Of a DNA stretch of 64,000 bases, positions 44,081-52,411 are shown piece after piece. The notes under the pieces were generated by a model, which did no database searches, was not told the DNA's origin, and saw only the letters and a program-made list of their open reading frames with translations. This DNA is from Azospirillum thiophilum (GTDB lineage: Bacteria; Pseudomonadota; Alphaproteobacteria; Azospirillales; Azospirillaceae), in NCBI RefSeq assembly GCF_001305595.1, contig NZ_CP012402.1:1290910-1354909 (forward strand), read 5' to 3'. A program made the translations under genes and the position numbers. Positions within the stretch are counted from its first letter, which is position 1, and each line of letters opens with the position of its first letter.

Positions 44081-45247
44081 GTGGAACAGAATTTTGCGTT
44101 GACTTGGCAGCTTTCGGAAATCCATGGCTGGGGTCTCGTTGGCGTACACACGGCGCTTTACCTGTTGGACCAAGGCCGCCCGCCGCTTTTGCTGGAACGG
44201 CCGCTGCTGACCACCCTCCGACCGGAGAATCGGGCGAAGCTGACACCCCTGTTGGCCGGACATGAGCGCATCACCGTCATCGCCGACCGGGTTCCGGACA
44301 CGGTGGTGGTCGTCAAGGGTTGGACACTGCTGCACGCGCTGGCCAACGGCTTCAACGAGGGGCCGACCTCCGTGCGTTTCCGCGGCAGCCGCAACGTCGG
44401 CGTGATCGCCTTCGAAGACAGCCGCTTCGACGCCGCCACAGTGGAACGCGCACGCAGCTACGACAGGATCGTGGTGCACTCGACCTACAACAGGGACTTG
44501 CTCCTCGACCAAGGACTCCCGGAGGTCGGCTGCGCTTTCCAGGGCGTCGATCCGGGTGAACTCCCCGCGCTGCCTCCCACCGGCCGGTTCGGCGACCGCT
44601 TCGTCATCTTCTCCGGCGGCAAGCTTGAGTTCCGCAAGGGCCAGGACATCGTGCTGGCGGCCTTCCGCCGTTTCCACGCGCGGCATCCCGATGCGCTGCT
44701 GGTCACCGCCTGGCACAATTACTGGCCGCATACCTCCGCGACGATTGCCGAATCCCCATTGACGCCGGCGCCACCGATGATCGGCGAAAACGGAAAGCTG
44801 CGGATCGTCGAATGGGCGATGGCGCACGGCGTGCCGCCGGAGGGCTTCGTTGACATGGGCTTCATCGCGAGGAACCAGATCGCGGCGATCCTGGCCGATT
44901 GCCACGCAGCCGTTTTTCCCAACCGCTGTGAAGGCGCCACCAACCTTGTCGCCATGGAAGCGATGGCCTGCGGCGTGCCCGTGGTCCTGTCGGCCAACAC
45001 CGGCCATCTCGACCTGATCCGCGAGGGAAATTGCCTGCCGCTCCGCACCCAGACCCCGGTGATCGATCCCATCGGTGCCCGCCGGGGGTGGGGCGAATCC
45101 GCCGTGGACGAACTGGTCGAACGGCTGGAACAGCTCTACAGCGACAGGGAGACCGCGCGCGCCTGCGCCGAGAGAGGGCGGGATTTCGTCTGCGGGGAAC
45201 GGAGTTGGCGCAACTTCGCTCAATCCTTCATAGGAGCAACCGTCTGA
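44081..45247 (+). CDS. GT4 family glycosyltransferase without TPR module
   Basis: 388 residues from a GTG at 44081 with AAGG 6 nt upstream; the frame stays open to a TTG at 44012, but the protein similarity pattern begins near NFALTWQLSEIHGWGLVG. Key GT4 features are FVIFSGGKLEFRKGQDIVLAA (start of the C-terminal GT-B half), HPDALLVTAWHNYWPH, VDMGFIARNQIAAILADCH, and FPNRCEGATNLVAMEAMACG with the family's E-x7-E acidic pair, followed by VPVVLSANTGHLDLI. It is the only glycosyltransferase gene of the island lacking TPRs. It lies 174 bp before a TPR-GT9-like gene on the same strand. Confidence 0.86.
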   Translation: MEQNFALTWQLSEIHGWGLVGVHTALYLLDQGRPPLLLERPLLTTLRPENRAKLTPLLAGHERITVIADRVPDTVVVVKGWTLLHALANGFNEGPTSVRFRGSRNVGVIAFEDSRFDAATVERARSYDRIVVHSTYNRDLLLDQGLPEVGCAFQGVDPGELPALPPTGRFGDRFVIFSGGKLEFRKGQDIVLAAFRRFHARHPDALLVTAWHNYWPHTSATIAESPLTPAPPMIGENGKLRIVEWAMAHGVPPEGFVDMGFIARNQIAAILADCHAAVFPNRCEGATNLVAMEAMACGVPVVLSANTGHLDLIREGNCLPLRTQTPVIDPIGARRGWGESAVDELVERLEQLYSDRETARACAERGRDFVCGERSWRNFAQSFIGATV

Positions 45248-45421
45248 ATTGTGCGGGAGCGCCCTGAGGCACAACCCGGATGCCGGGTAGAAATCATCGC
45301 ACGGACAAGGTCCGCCGCGAAATCCCTGACGAGCGCGTATCACAAGCAATGCTGGCTTTGCCGCCGGAAAGCGCTATCTGTTACTGGAAATTTCCCGGCG
45401 CCACGGAGATGAGGTAAGGAC

Positions 45422-47356
45422 ATGGGCCAGCCGGCCTGCAAGCCTGAGGAGGTGAGGGACCGCGCATCGGCAGCGTTGCCCGACGTGCGGTCGATGCTCG
45501 CCTCGGCGGTGGCCCGGCACAGGGCGGGGGAAGCTGCGGCGGGCGATCTGTACCGGACCATTCTTTCGGCCGAGCCGTCGCATGGCGATGTCCTCCACCT
45601 GCTCGGCGTGACCGCGCTGCAAGCCGGGGCGCTGGAGGTGGCTGAAGGCTGGCTGCGCCGGGCGCTCGCGGTCGACGGAACGCAGGCCTACTACCGCAAC
45701 AGCCTTGGCGAAGCACTGCGTGCGCTTGGCCGGCCGGACGAGGCGCGGGAGCAGTACCGCTTGGCGCTCACGCTCAGTCCAGCCTATCCGGAAGCGCTGG
45801 CCAACCTTCTCAGGCAACCCCGGCCGGGCGACAACGCGTCGACACTGCTGGAGCGGTTCTGCCGGCTGCGCTCGGCAACGGCGAACGAACTCCTGGCGGT
45901 TGCCGATTCCCGACTGTTGGCGGGGCGCCTGGCCGACGCCGGCCTCGCTTATCGGGCGGCGGTGGCGCTGGAGCCGGCAACGGTGCAGGCCTACGTCAAT
46001 CTCGGCGCGACCGCCTCACGGGAGAAGGATTATGCGAAGGCTGCCATAGCCTATCGCCGGGCCCTGCGCCTGTCACCTGACCATCCGGGGGCTTGGAACA
46101 ACCTTGCGAGCGCCGTGTGGGAGTTGAACGACGGCCCGGGCGCCACCGGATTCTGCCGCCGCTCCGTGGCGCTCAAGCCCGACCATCCCGACCCCTATGC
46201 CAACCTCGGCTATGTCCAACGGTCGCAGGCCCAGGACGGCGACGATTTCGCCGAGGCGGCGACACTGTGCCGGCGGGCCCTGCGGCTAAACCCGACGCAT
46301 GTCTCGGCGCTGAACAACCTCGGCATCGTCAACCTCGATCTCGGCCGGCTGGACGAGGCGGAGCGCCTGTTCCGCCGCACGCTGGAGGCCGAGCCGAAGC
46401 ATCCCGACGCGCGCTTCAACCTGTCGCTGGCCCTCCTCAAGGCAGGCCGGCTCCGCGAGGGCTGGGAGCTTTACGAAGCCCGCTGGAAGACGGGTCAGCT
46501 TCCGGCGGTGAACGCGCAGTTGCGGGCCTGGCAGGGCGAGCCGCTGAACGGCGCCACCATCCTGCTGCATGCGGAACAGGGACATGGCGATACCTTGCAT
46601 TTCGTCCGCTACGCTCCGCTGGTCGCGGCGCTGGGCGGGCGCGTGGTGCTGGCGGTCCAGCCGGCGCTGAAGCGTCTGGTCGCCGGCATGCCCGGTGTGG
46701 CCGCGGTCCATGCCCTGACCGACGCCTTCCCGGCGCCGGACTTTCACTGCCCGCTGATGAGCCTTCCGCGGCTGCTCGGCACCGAACTGGACACGATCCC
46801 CGGCAGCATCCCCTACCTTTACCCGCCTGCCGAGGCGATCGGCAAATGGCTGGGCCAGCCCCTGCCGGGCAACGGACTGCGGGTCGGGCTGGTGTGGTCG
46901 GGAGACCCCCGCCCGGGACTGCTGCGCGCCAATCTGACTGACCGGCGGCGCAGCATGACCCTGCGCGACTTGGCGCCACTGGCCGAGGTCCCGAACCTGC
47001 GCTTCGTGAACCTGCAGATGGGCGGGCCGGCAGCGCAGCTTGCCGATCCGCCGGCAGGGATGGACATTCACGACCCGATGGGAGCCGTTGCCGATTTCGC
47101 CGACACCGCGGCGCTGGTCCTGCGCCTGGATCTTGTGATCACCGTGGACACCTCGGTTGCCCATCTGGTAGGAGCGCTCGGCAAGCCGGTCTGGGTCTTG
47201 TCGCGCTACGACGGCTGCTGGCGCTGGCTCCTGGACCGCGACGACACGCCCTGGTACCCGACGATGCGTCTCTTCCGCCAGACCATGCCGGGCGACTGGA
47301 CCGACGTGGGGCGGCGAGTTGCGGATGCCCTGCACGCCTTGTCCCGAAGCCGTTGA
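45422..47356 (+). CDS. Long TPR protein with GT9-like glycosyltransferase domain
   Basis: 644 residues from an ATG preceded by GAGG at 7 nt. About nine TPR units occupy residues 20-345, the longest uninterrupted array of the GT9-like set. The C-terminal half has EGWELYEARWKTG, LLHAEQGHGDTLHFVRYAPL near 380, LRVGLVWSGDPRPG near 487, DLVITVDTSVAHLVGALGKP near 570 and TPWYPTMRLFRQ near 615. It marks the downstream edge of the glycosylation island; the next gene is an unrelated SDR. Its substrate cannot be told from sequence. Confidence 0.85.
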   Translation: MGQPACKPEEVRDRASAALPDVRSMLASAVARHRAGEAAAGDLYRTILSAEPSHGDVLHLLGVTALQAGALEVAEGWLRRALAVDGTQAYYRNSLGEALRALGRPDEAREQYRLALTLSPAYPEALANLLRQPRPGDNASTLLERFCRLRSATANELLAVADSRLLAGRLADAGLAYRAAVALEPATVQAYVNLGATASREKDYAKAAIAYRRALRLSPDHPGAWNNLASAVWELNDGPGATGFCRRSVALKPDHPDPYANLGYVQRSQAQDGDDFAEAATLCRRALRLNPTHVSALNNLGIVNLDLGRLDEAERLFRRTLEAEPKHPDARFNLSLALLKAGRLREGWELYEARWKTGQLPAVNAQLRAWQGEPLNGATILLHAEQGHGDTLHFVRYAPLVAALGGRVVLAVQPALKRLVAGMPGVAAVHALTDAFPAPDFHCPLMSLPRLLGTELDTIPGSIPYLYPPAEAIGKWLGQPLPGNGLRVGLVWSGDPRPGLLRANLTDRRRSMTLRDLAPLAEVPNLRFVNLQMGGPAAQLADPPAGMDIHDPMGAVADFADTAALVLRLDLVITVDTSVAHLVGALGKPVWVLSRYDGCWRWLLDRDDTPWYPTMRLFRQTMPGDWTDVGRRVADALHALSRSR

Positions 47357-47381
47357 TTATCGCGGCAAGGTTGGTTCCGGC

Positions 47382-47414
47382 CTGACAATATCCATTCCCG
47401 GCATTTTATATAAC
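47382..47414 (+). promoter_or_regulatory. Possible sigma-70-type promoter of the SDR gene
   Basis: CTGACA (47382-47387) and an AT-rich TATATAAC stretch (47407-47414) lie upstream of the SDR gene at 47568, in the 211-bp gap after the last glycosyltransferase gene. The spacing is 19-21 nt depending on the hexamer chosen, longer than ideal, so this is only a candidate. Confidence 0.25.
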
Positions 47415-47567
47415 TGACATGGACGGAGCAGGTGCAGGTCAGAACCTCGGCCGCGCCGAGCCTCTGTCGCAGGAACAGGCAAGACTTACCGACGATCCGG
47501 CAACATCGCAGCCGCCCGGTCGACGATAGTGTGGTCATCGCAACGCTCACCTCGACAGGGGGTATCG

Positions 47568-48323
47568 ATGACCAGCATCTCGATCGTCACCGGCGGCAGC
47601 CGCGGTCTTGGCCGCAACACCGCCATCAGCATCGCGCGCCATGGCGGTGACGTCATCCTCACCTATCGCGACGGCGCCGACAGGGCGATGGCCGTCGTCG
47701 CGGAGATCGAAGGCCTCGGGCGCAGGGCTATCGCCTTGCAACTGGACGTCGGCACCCTTTCCTCCTTCCCGGCCTTCGTCGAAAGCGTCCGTTCGTGCCT
47801 GAAGACGAGTTGGGGAAGGGACAGCTTCGATCATCTCGTCAACAACGCCGGCCATGGCGACATGGCCGGGATCGCCGAGACGACCGAGGCGCAGTTCGAC
47901 AGCCTGTTCAACGTGCATGTCAAAGGCGTGTTCTTTCTGACGCAGGCCCTTCTGCCGCTCCTTGCCGACGGCGGCCGGATCGTGAACTTCTCCTCGGGCC
48001 TGACCCGGATTGCCTATCCGGGTTTCTCCGCCTATTCGGCGGCAAAGGGAGCGGTGGAGGTTCTGACGCGCTACATGGCCAAGGAACTCGGCAGCCGCGG
48101 TATCACCGCGAACACCGTCGCACCGGGAGCGATCGAAACGGATTTCCTGGGCGGGGCCGTGCGGGACACCCCGGCCTACAACGAGGCCTTCGCTGCGATG
48201 ACAACCCTCGGCCGCGTCGGATTGCCCGACGACATCGGTCCGGCAGTCGCAAGCCTTCTCGGCCCCGACAATCGCTGGATCACGGCGCAGCGGATCGAGA
48301 TATCGGGCGGCCAGAACATCTGA
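47568..48323 (+). CDS. Short-chain dehydrogenase/reductase (SDR), NAD(P)-dependent
   Basis: 251 residues, the usual length of a classical SDR. The ATG at 47568 has AGGGGG about 5 nt upstream. Visible features in order are the cofactor-binding TGGSRGLG near residue 7, the structural NNAG near 89, the catalytic serine in NFSSG near 138, the catalytic YSAAK motif near 155-159, and the VAPGAIETDF motif after it. It oxidises or reduces an alcohol/carbonyl pair; the substrate is not predictable. It converges with an AraC-family regulator gene 30 bp away, and such pairs are often functionally linked, but the sequence does not prove it. Confidence 0.9.
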   Translation: MTSISIVTGGSRGLGRNTAISIARHGGDVILTYRDGADRAMAVVAEIEGLGRRAIALQLDVGTLSSFPAFVESVRSCLKTSWGRDSFDHLVNNAGHGDMAGIAETTEAQFDSLFNVHVKGVFFLTQALLPLLADGGRIVNFSSGLTRIAYPGFSAYSAAKGAVEVLTRYMAKELGSRGITANTVAPGAIETDFLGGAVRDTPAYNEAFAAMTTLGRVGLPDDIGPAVASLLGPDNRWITAQRIEISGGQNI

Positions 48324-48353
48324 CCGCGAACAGGCGCTTCCAGGCCGCGAATT

Positions 48354-49262
48354 TCATGCAGCCGGCTGCATCCGCGTCCTGGCCGCCTTCATGTCGCGGG
48401 CGGGAGGGAGCCCGAACAGGCGGCCATACTCCCGTGTGAACTGGGAGACGCTCTCATAGCCCACCGCATAGGCGGCGTTGCTGATCGTCTCCCCGTCCGC
48501 CAGCATCATCCGGCGGGCCTCGATCAGCCTGAGCTGCTTTTGAAACTGGAGCGGCGTCAGCGAGGTGAGCGCCCTGAAATGCTCATGCAGCGTGGACGGA
48601 CTCATGCCGGCCACAGCCGCCAACCGTTCCACCCTGAGTGGCTTGGCGAAATCGGTCCGAATGAGCGCCACCGCCCGCGCCACGCGCCGCGCGTGGCTGT
48701 CGACCACGCCCAGGCTGCGAATGGCGCCGCCATGACGGCCGCACAACAACCAGTAATGCATCTCACGGATCAATTGCGTCTGCAGAATCGGCACCGCCGC
48801 CGGACGATCGAGAAGACGCAGCAATCGCAAGGCGGCGTCACCGACTTCCCTGTCCGTCGGATCGACCCGGACCGGCGCGCCGGCGGCAAACGGCACCGAT
48901 CCGATCTCGACGACGAGACTCTCGATCACCGCCGGGTCGAGATCGAAAACGAGCGAGAAATAGGGGGTCCCGCCGGTGGCACGGGTGATCTGGCTGACCG
49001 TCGGAACATCGGCGGTGATCAGCAGGGACTCGCCGGCGCCGAACTCGAAGGTCCTGCTGCCCATCGTGACCCGCTTGGTGCCCTGGAGCACCAGTGCCAC
49101 CAGCGGCTTGTTGATGGCATAGTGCAACGCCGTCACGGACATCTCGCGGATGAGTGTCAGGCCCGGAATCGGCATCCGGACGACGCCGCTCCGGTCCGCA
49201 TGTGCCCGCACATATCGGCGCACCGTGTCGAGCAAGGTGTTGTCGAGCAAGCTATCGGTCAT
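48354..49262 (-). CDS. AraC-family transcriptional regulator
   Basis: 302 residues. The N-terminal 180 residues match the AraC-type N-terminal cupin-like domain (GLTLIREMSVTALHY, PLVALVLQGTKRVTMG, FEFGAGESLLITADVP). The C-terminal 100 residues carry two helix-turn-helix motifs: LRVERLAAVAGMSPSTLHEH and ISNAAYAVGYESVSQFTREY, followed by a GRLFGLPPARD end typical of the family. The ATG has AGGA 7 nt upstream. It may control the converging SDR gene at 47568 or once have controlled the decayed SDR at 49409; both are inferences. Confidence 0.92.
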   Translation of the reverse strand: MTDSLLDNTLLDTVRRYVRAHADRSGVVRMPIPGLTLIREMSVTALHYAINKPLVALVLQGTKRVTMGSRTFEFGAGESLLITADVPTVSQITRATGGTPYFSLVFDLDPAVIESLVVEIGSVPFAAGAPVRVDPTDREVGDAALRLLRLLDRPAAVPILQTQLIREMHYWLLCGRHGGAIRSLGVVDSHARRVARAVALIRTDFAKPLRVERLAAVAGMSPSTLHEHFRALTSLTPLQFQKQLRLIEARRMMLADGETISNAAYAVGYESVSQFTREYGRLFGLPPARDMKAARTRMQPAA

Positions 49263-49408
49263 GACCGGATCCTAGGTCGCACCGATCGGCACCGCAACAT
49301 CGGCCGGAGGATCAGGCAAGAAAATCCTGGTTTCCGGCAAGCCCCCCAGCCCTTCCCGGCTGCGTTGAGGCAGGGCCCGCCCCTTCGCCGTTGCCGGGCC
49401 ACCCGCGG

Positions 49409-50156
49409 TCAGATGGTGCGCCCGCCATCCACCTCCAGCACGACGGCGGTTATGAGATTCGCGTCGCCCGACGCCAGATAAAGCCAGGCGTTGGCGATGT
49501 TCTCCGGCTGCGAGAGGCGACCGAGCGGGATCGTGGCGAGGAGCTCTGCCCGGTTGTCCGGCATGTCCGGACCCCCATCAGCGGCTCCAGCAAGTTGATG
49601 GCACCGATCACCGGGGCGACGCAGTTGACCCGGATGCGGTCGGGTGCCAGTTCGGCCGGCATCGAGCGGGACATCAGGTTCACCGCCCCCTTGGAGCCGT
49701 TGTACCAGGTCGGTCCCGGCCGCGGCCGGATGCCCGCGGTCGATCCGATGTTGAGGATCATGCCGCCGCCCTGTCTCTTCATCACCGGAACCGCCGCCTG
49801 GGTCATCAGGAAGATCGAACGGACATTGACGGTGAAGACGCGGTCGAATTCCTCGCCGGGGACCTCCAGCAGGGGCTTGTTCCTGTGGGTCCAGCCGGCA
49901 TTGTTGGCCACGATGTCGAGCCCGCCCCGAATTCGACCGAGGTCTCGACCGCGCGGGCGAGATCCTCCGCGGATGTGACGTCGCCCTGGACCGCCGTTGC
50001 CGCGTCCCCGATCGACGCGGCGACCGACCTCGCGCCGTCGCCGTTGAGGTCCATCAGGACGACCTTGGCCCCTTCGCGGGCGAATGTCCTGGCGATGCCG
50101 GTTCCGAAGCCGGACGCCACCCCGGTCACGAGGGCGGTTTTGCCTTGCAGGCGCAT
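49409..50156 (-). pseudogene. SDR oxidoreductase gene broken by two frameshifts
   Basis: Read in three frames, a full SDR of about 250 residues can be assembled. It runs from MRLQGKTALVTGVASGFGTG (ATG at 50156 with GGAGA upstream) to SVEFG. The frame then changes near 49925 in a G/C run and continues as LDIVANNAGWTHRNKPLLEV to INLLEPLMG. A second change near 49575 in a five-G run leads to MPDNRAELLATIPLGRLSQP and ends VLEVDGGRTI. The cofactor, NNAG and YNGSKG motifs are all still recognisable, so the decay is recent, or these are sequencing errors. The neighbouring transporter remnants favour true decay. Confidence 0.75.
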
Positions 50157-50234
50157 GGAACTCTCCAGTGGAATCATAGGGAAAGAGAGCTTCAGGCTGG
50201 ACGGCGGAAATCGTGGGAAGTCGCCGTCCGAGGT

Positions 50235-50545
50235 TCAGTTGAGGTAGACGCGCTGCAACCGTTCCTCGGTCATTTCCGATTGCGGGGCGTGCATGACGAA
50301 CCGGCCGCGGGAGACGACATAGACGTCGATGGCGAGCTTCAGCAGCTTCGGCTTGATCATATGATCGCCATGCCGATGACCAGCATCTGGAGCTGCCCGC
50401 CGGACAGGACGCCGGCCGGTCGAGCATCTCCTTCAGGAAGGGGAAATAGTGCGGCACCATCTCCAGCCGGTCGGCAGATCCCGCGCGGTTGGCCAGGGAA
50501 GCGGCGTGCAGGTTCTCGGCGATGGAAAGTTCGCGGAAACACTGG
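50235..50545 (-). pseudogene. Remnant of LivF-type ABC transporter ATPase
   Basis: About 100 residues of a branched-chain-amino-acid-type ATPase are left, spread over three frames. They are CFRELSIAENLHAASLANRA, then KEMLDRPAGVLSGGQLQMLV (ABC signature) ending in GMAI, then MIKPKLLKL joined directly to AIDVYVVSRGRFVMHA and ERLQRVYLN with a stop at 50235. The Walker A region, the Walker B DEP and about 70 following residues are missing. It cannot make a working ATPase. Confidence 0.7.
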
Positions 50546-50800
50546 CGCCCGTCCAGCAGCAGGGTCCTGACCTTCTGGCCGGCAATGCCGCCCTTGAACT
50601 GGTGGAGATATTCGAAATAGTCGCGAGCGCCGTAGCTCATGCCGTTCAGGATGGCGTCGGGCCCGGTGACAGTTCCCCAAAGGCACACCGCTACATCCTG
50701 GGCGGCCGCCGCGGTCTGAACATCGCCGAAGGTGAGTGCGCCGACCGTCAGGACGGCGCCGGCCAACGCCCTCGCCTTCAGGCTCTGGATGATCGACCTG
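50546..50800 (-). pseudogene. N-terminal remnant of a Leu/Ile/Val-type periplasmic binding protein
   Basis: About 80 residues: a signal-peptide-like segment (ALAGAVLTVGALTFGDVQTA, AAAAQD) followed by CLWGTVTGPDAILNGMSYGA and a GGIAGQKVRTLLLDGR end. This is the start of a family I solute-binding protein. A strong AGGAGGAAA lies at about 50804-50812, but no start codon follows it in this frame. The remnant runs in frame straight into the LivF remnant, so a deletion has joined two genes. Confidence 0.65.
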
Positions 50801-50841
50801 GGTTTCCTCCTTATCGTCTCTTGTCTTGGTTGTTTTGGGAG

Positions 50842-51140
50842 TCAGGTGACGTTGGTTGTCGCGGCCAACGATTTGTCGCCGGGCTTGGAACTGGCGGGCT
50901 TGGAACTGGCGGGCTTGGACGCGGTCAGCCAAAGCCGCAGCTTCCGGAAGACCGCCATCAGGCCGAGCGGCTCGAAGATCAGAAAGAGGATGATGAGCAT
51001 CCCGAAGGCGAGTTCGCGCAGCGCCGACAGCACCGATGGGATGTCGAAGAATTCACCGACACGCTGGATCGCCTCCGGCAGAAGCGTGACGAAGGCGGCC
51101 CCCAGCAGCGGGCCGGTCAGCGTCCCCTGAGCCGCCCTGG
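50842..51140 (-). pseudogene. C-terminal remnant of a LivM-type ABC permease
   Basis: GTLTGPLLGAAFVTLLPEAI and ALRELAFGMLIILFLIFEPL followed by GLMAVFRKLRLW match the end of branched-chain-amino-acid permease LivM. Everything upstream of about 51140 is gone, cut off at the leader of the phosphonate transporter genes. The tail carries a 15-bp tandem duplication (50881-50920) that repeats ASSKP. Together with the two preceding remnants it shows a lost Liv-type operon. Confidence 0.65.
50881..50920. repeat. 15-bp tandem repeat in the LivM remnant
   Basis: CGGGCTTGGAACTGG occurs twice in tandem, followed by a 10-base partial third copy. It encodes a repeated PASSK on the minus strand. Confidence 0.8.
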
Positions 51141-51288
51141 CGTCACCAAAGCTTAACGGGAGTGAACAGGCACTTGGGCGTAGAGAGGCTTCCAGTGCCG
51201 GGGCCGCGGCGACCGACTGTCCCGCGCACCGAATACGCCGTTCCAAGACGCCCTTTCACCTCGCCCTTTGGACCACGGGAGCTTCACG

Positions 51289-52326
51289 ATGATCCGCCGC
51301 AACATTCTGCTTGGCACCTGCGCGCTGGCCCTGCTCGCCGCCGTCACGTCCGCCTCCGCGGCCGGGGCCGCCACACGCCTGACCGTCTATACCGCGCTGG
51401 AGAACGAACAGCTCGCCCCCTACAAGAAGGCGTTCGAGGCCGACAATCCCGGCATCGAGATCGAATGGGTGCGCGATTCCACGGGTGTCGTCACCGCCAA
51501 GCTGCTGGCCGAGAAGGACAACCCGAAGGCCGACATGGTGTGGGGCCTCGCCGCCTCCAGCCTGATGATCCTCGACGCCCAGGGCATGCTGATGCCCTAC
51601 CAGCCGAAGGGGGCCGAGGCACTGAAGGCCAGCTTCCGCGATGCCAAGACCCCGCCGGCCTGGGTCGGCATGGATGCCTGGATGGCCGCCATCTGCTTCA
51701 ACACGGTGGAGGCCGAGAAGAAGAAGCTGCCGAAGCCGACCTCCTGGGCCGACCTGCTGAAGCCGGAATACAAGGGCCAGATCGTCATGCCGAACCCGGC
51801 ATCCTCGGGCACCGGCTTCCTCGCGGTGTCGGGCTGGCTGCAGACGATGGGCGGCGACAAGGGCTGGTCCTACATGGACCGCCTGAACGACAATATCGCG
51901 CTCTACACCCATTCGGGATCCAAGCCCTGCAAGATGGCGGCGGCCGGCGAATATCCCATCGGCATCTCCATCGAATACACCGGCGCCCAGCAGAAGACCA
52001 AGGGCGCGCCGATCGACGTGATCCTCGCCTCCGACGGGGTCGGCTGGGAAATGGAGGCGACGGCCATCGTCAAGGGCACCCGCCATGTCGAGGCGGCGAA
52101 GGCCCTGGCCGACTGGGCGGCCAGCCGCAAGGCGAACGAGCAGTATGTGAACTTCTATCAGGTCACCGCGCACCCCGGCGTGACCAAGGAGACGCCGAAC
52201 TATCCGAAGAACGCGGAAGCGGCGATGATCAAGACCAACGACTTCGCCTGGGCCGCCGCCAACCGCGACCGCATCCTGGCGGATTGGGAGAAGCGCTACG
52301 GCGCCAAGTCCGAGCCGAAGAGCTGA
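51289..52326 (+). CDS. phnS2: 2-aminoethylphosphonate ABC transporter, periplasmic binding protein
   Basis: 345 residues. The ATG at 51289 has GGGAG 7 nt upstream. A classic signal peptide is seen (MIRRN, a hydrophobic ALALLAAVTSASA core, cleavage near AGA-ATRL). The mature part is a type II binding protein of the Fe3+/AEP group: LTVYTALENEQLAPYKKAFE, VWGLAASSLM, and NPASSGTGFLAVSGWLQTMG. Family knowledge: PhnS2/AepX-type proteins bind AEP for import. The context of phnT2, phnU2 and phnW/phnX supports this over iron or putrescine. It is followed by a strong hairpin at 52353 and then the ATPase gene. Confidence 0.85.
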   Translation: MIRRNILLGTCALALLAAVTSASAAGAATRLTVYTALENEQLAPYKKAFEADNPGIEIEWVRDSTGVVTAKLLAEKDNPKADMVWGLAASSLMILDAQGMLMPYQPKGAEALKASFRDAKTPPAWVGMDAWMAAICFNTVEAEKKKLPKPTSWADLLKPEYKGQIVMPNPASSGTGFLAVSGWLQTMGGDKGWSYMDRLNDNIALYTHSGSKPCKMAAAGEYPIGISIEYTGAQQKTKGAPIDVILASDGVGWEMEATAIVKGTRHVEAAKALADWAASRKANEQYVNFYQVTAHPGVTKETPNYPKNAEAAMIKTNDFAWAAANRDRILADWEKRYGAKSEPKS

Positions 52327-52352
52327 GATCGGCGGGAGCCGAACCGAGCCGT

Positions 52353-52379
52353 CGGGCGGGTGCCTCGCGCACCCGCCCG
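52353..52379 (+). terminator. Strong intercistronic hairpin after the binding-protein gene
   Basis: A perfect 11-bp stem (CGGGCGGGTGC / GCACCCGCCCG) with a CTCGC loop lies in the 85-bp gap between phnS2 and phnT2. It has no T run directly after it. In many ABC importer operons such a hairpin protects the binding-protein mRNA or partly stops transcription, giving more binding protein than ATPase and permease. Confidence 0.55.
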
Positions 52380-52411
52380 TCATTGCCGTTTTCCGCCGGG
52401 AACACTTGCCG

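Noticed and set aside
49450..50766. 438-residue chimera frame combining transporter and SDR pieces as one real protein
   Set aside because: It joins fragments of a binding protein, LivF and an SDR through out-of-frame nonsense sequence; it is better read as remnants.
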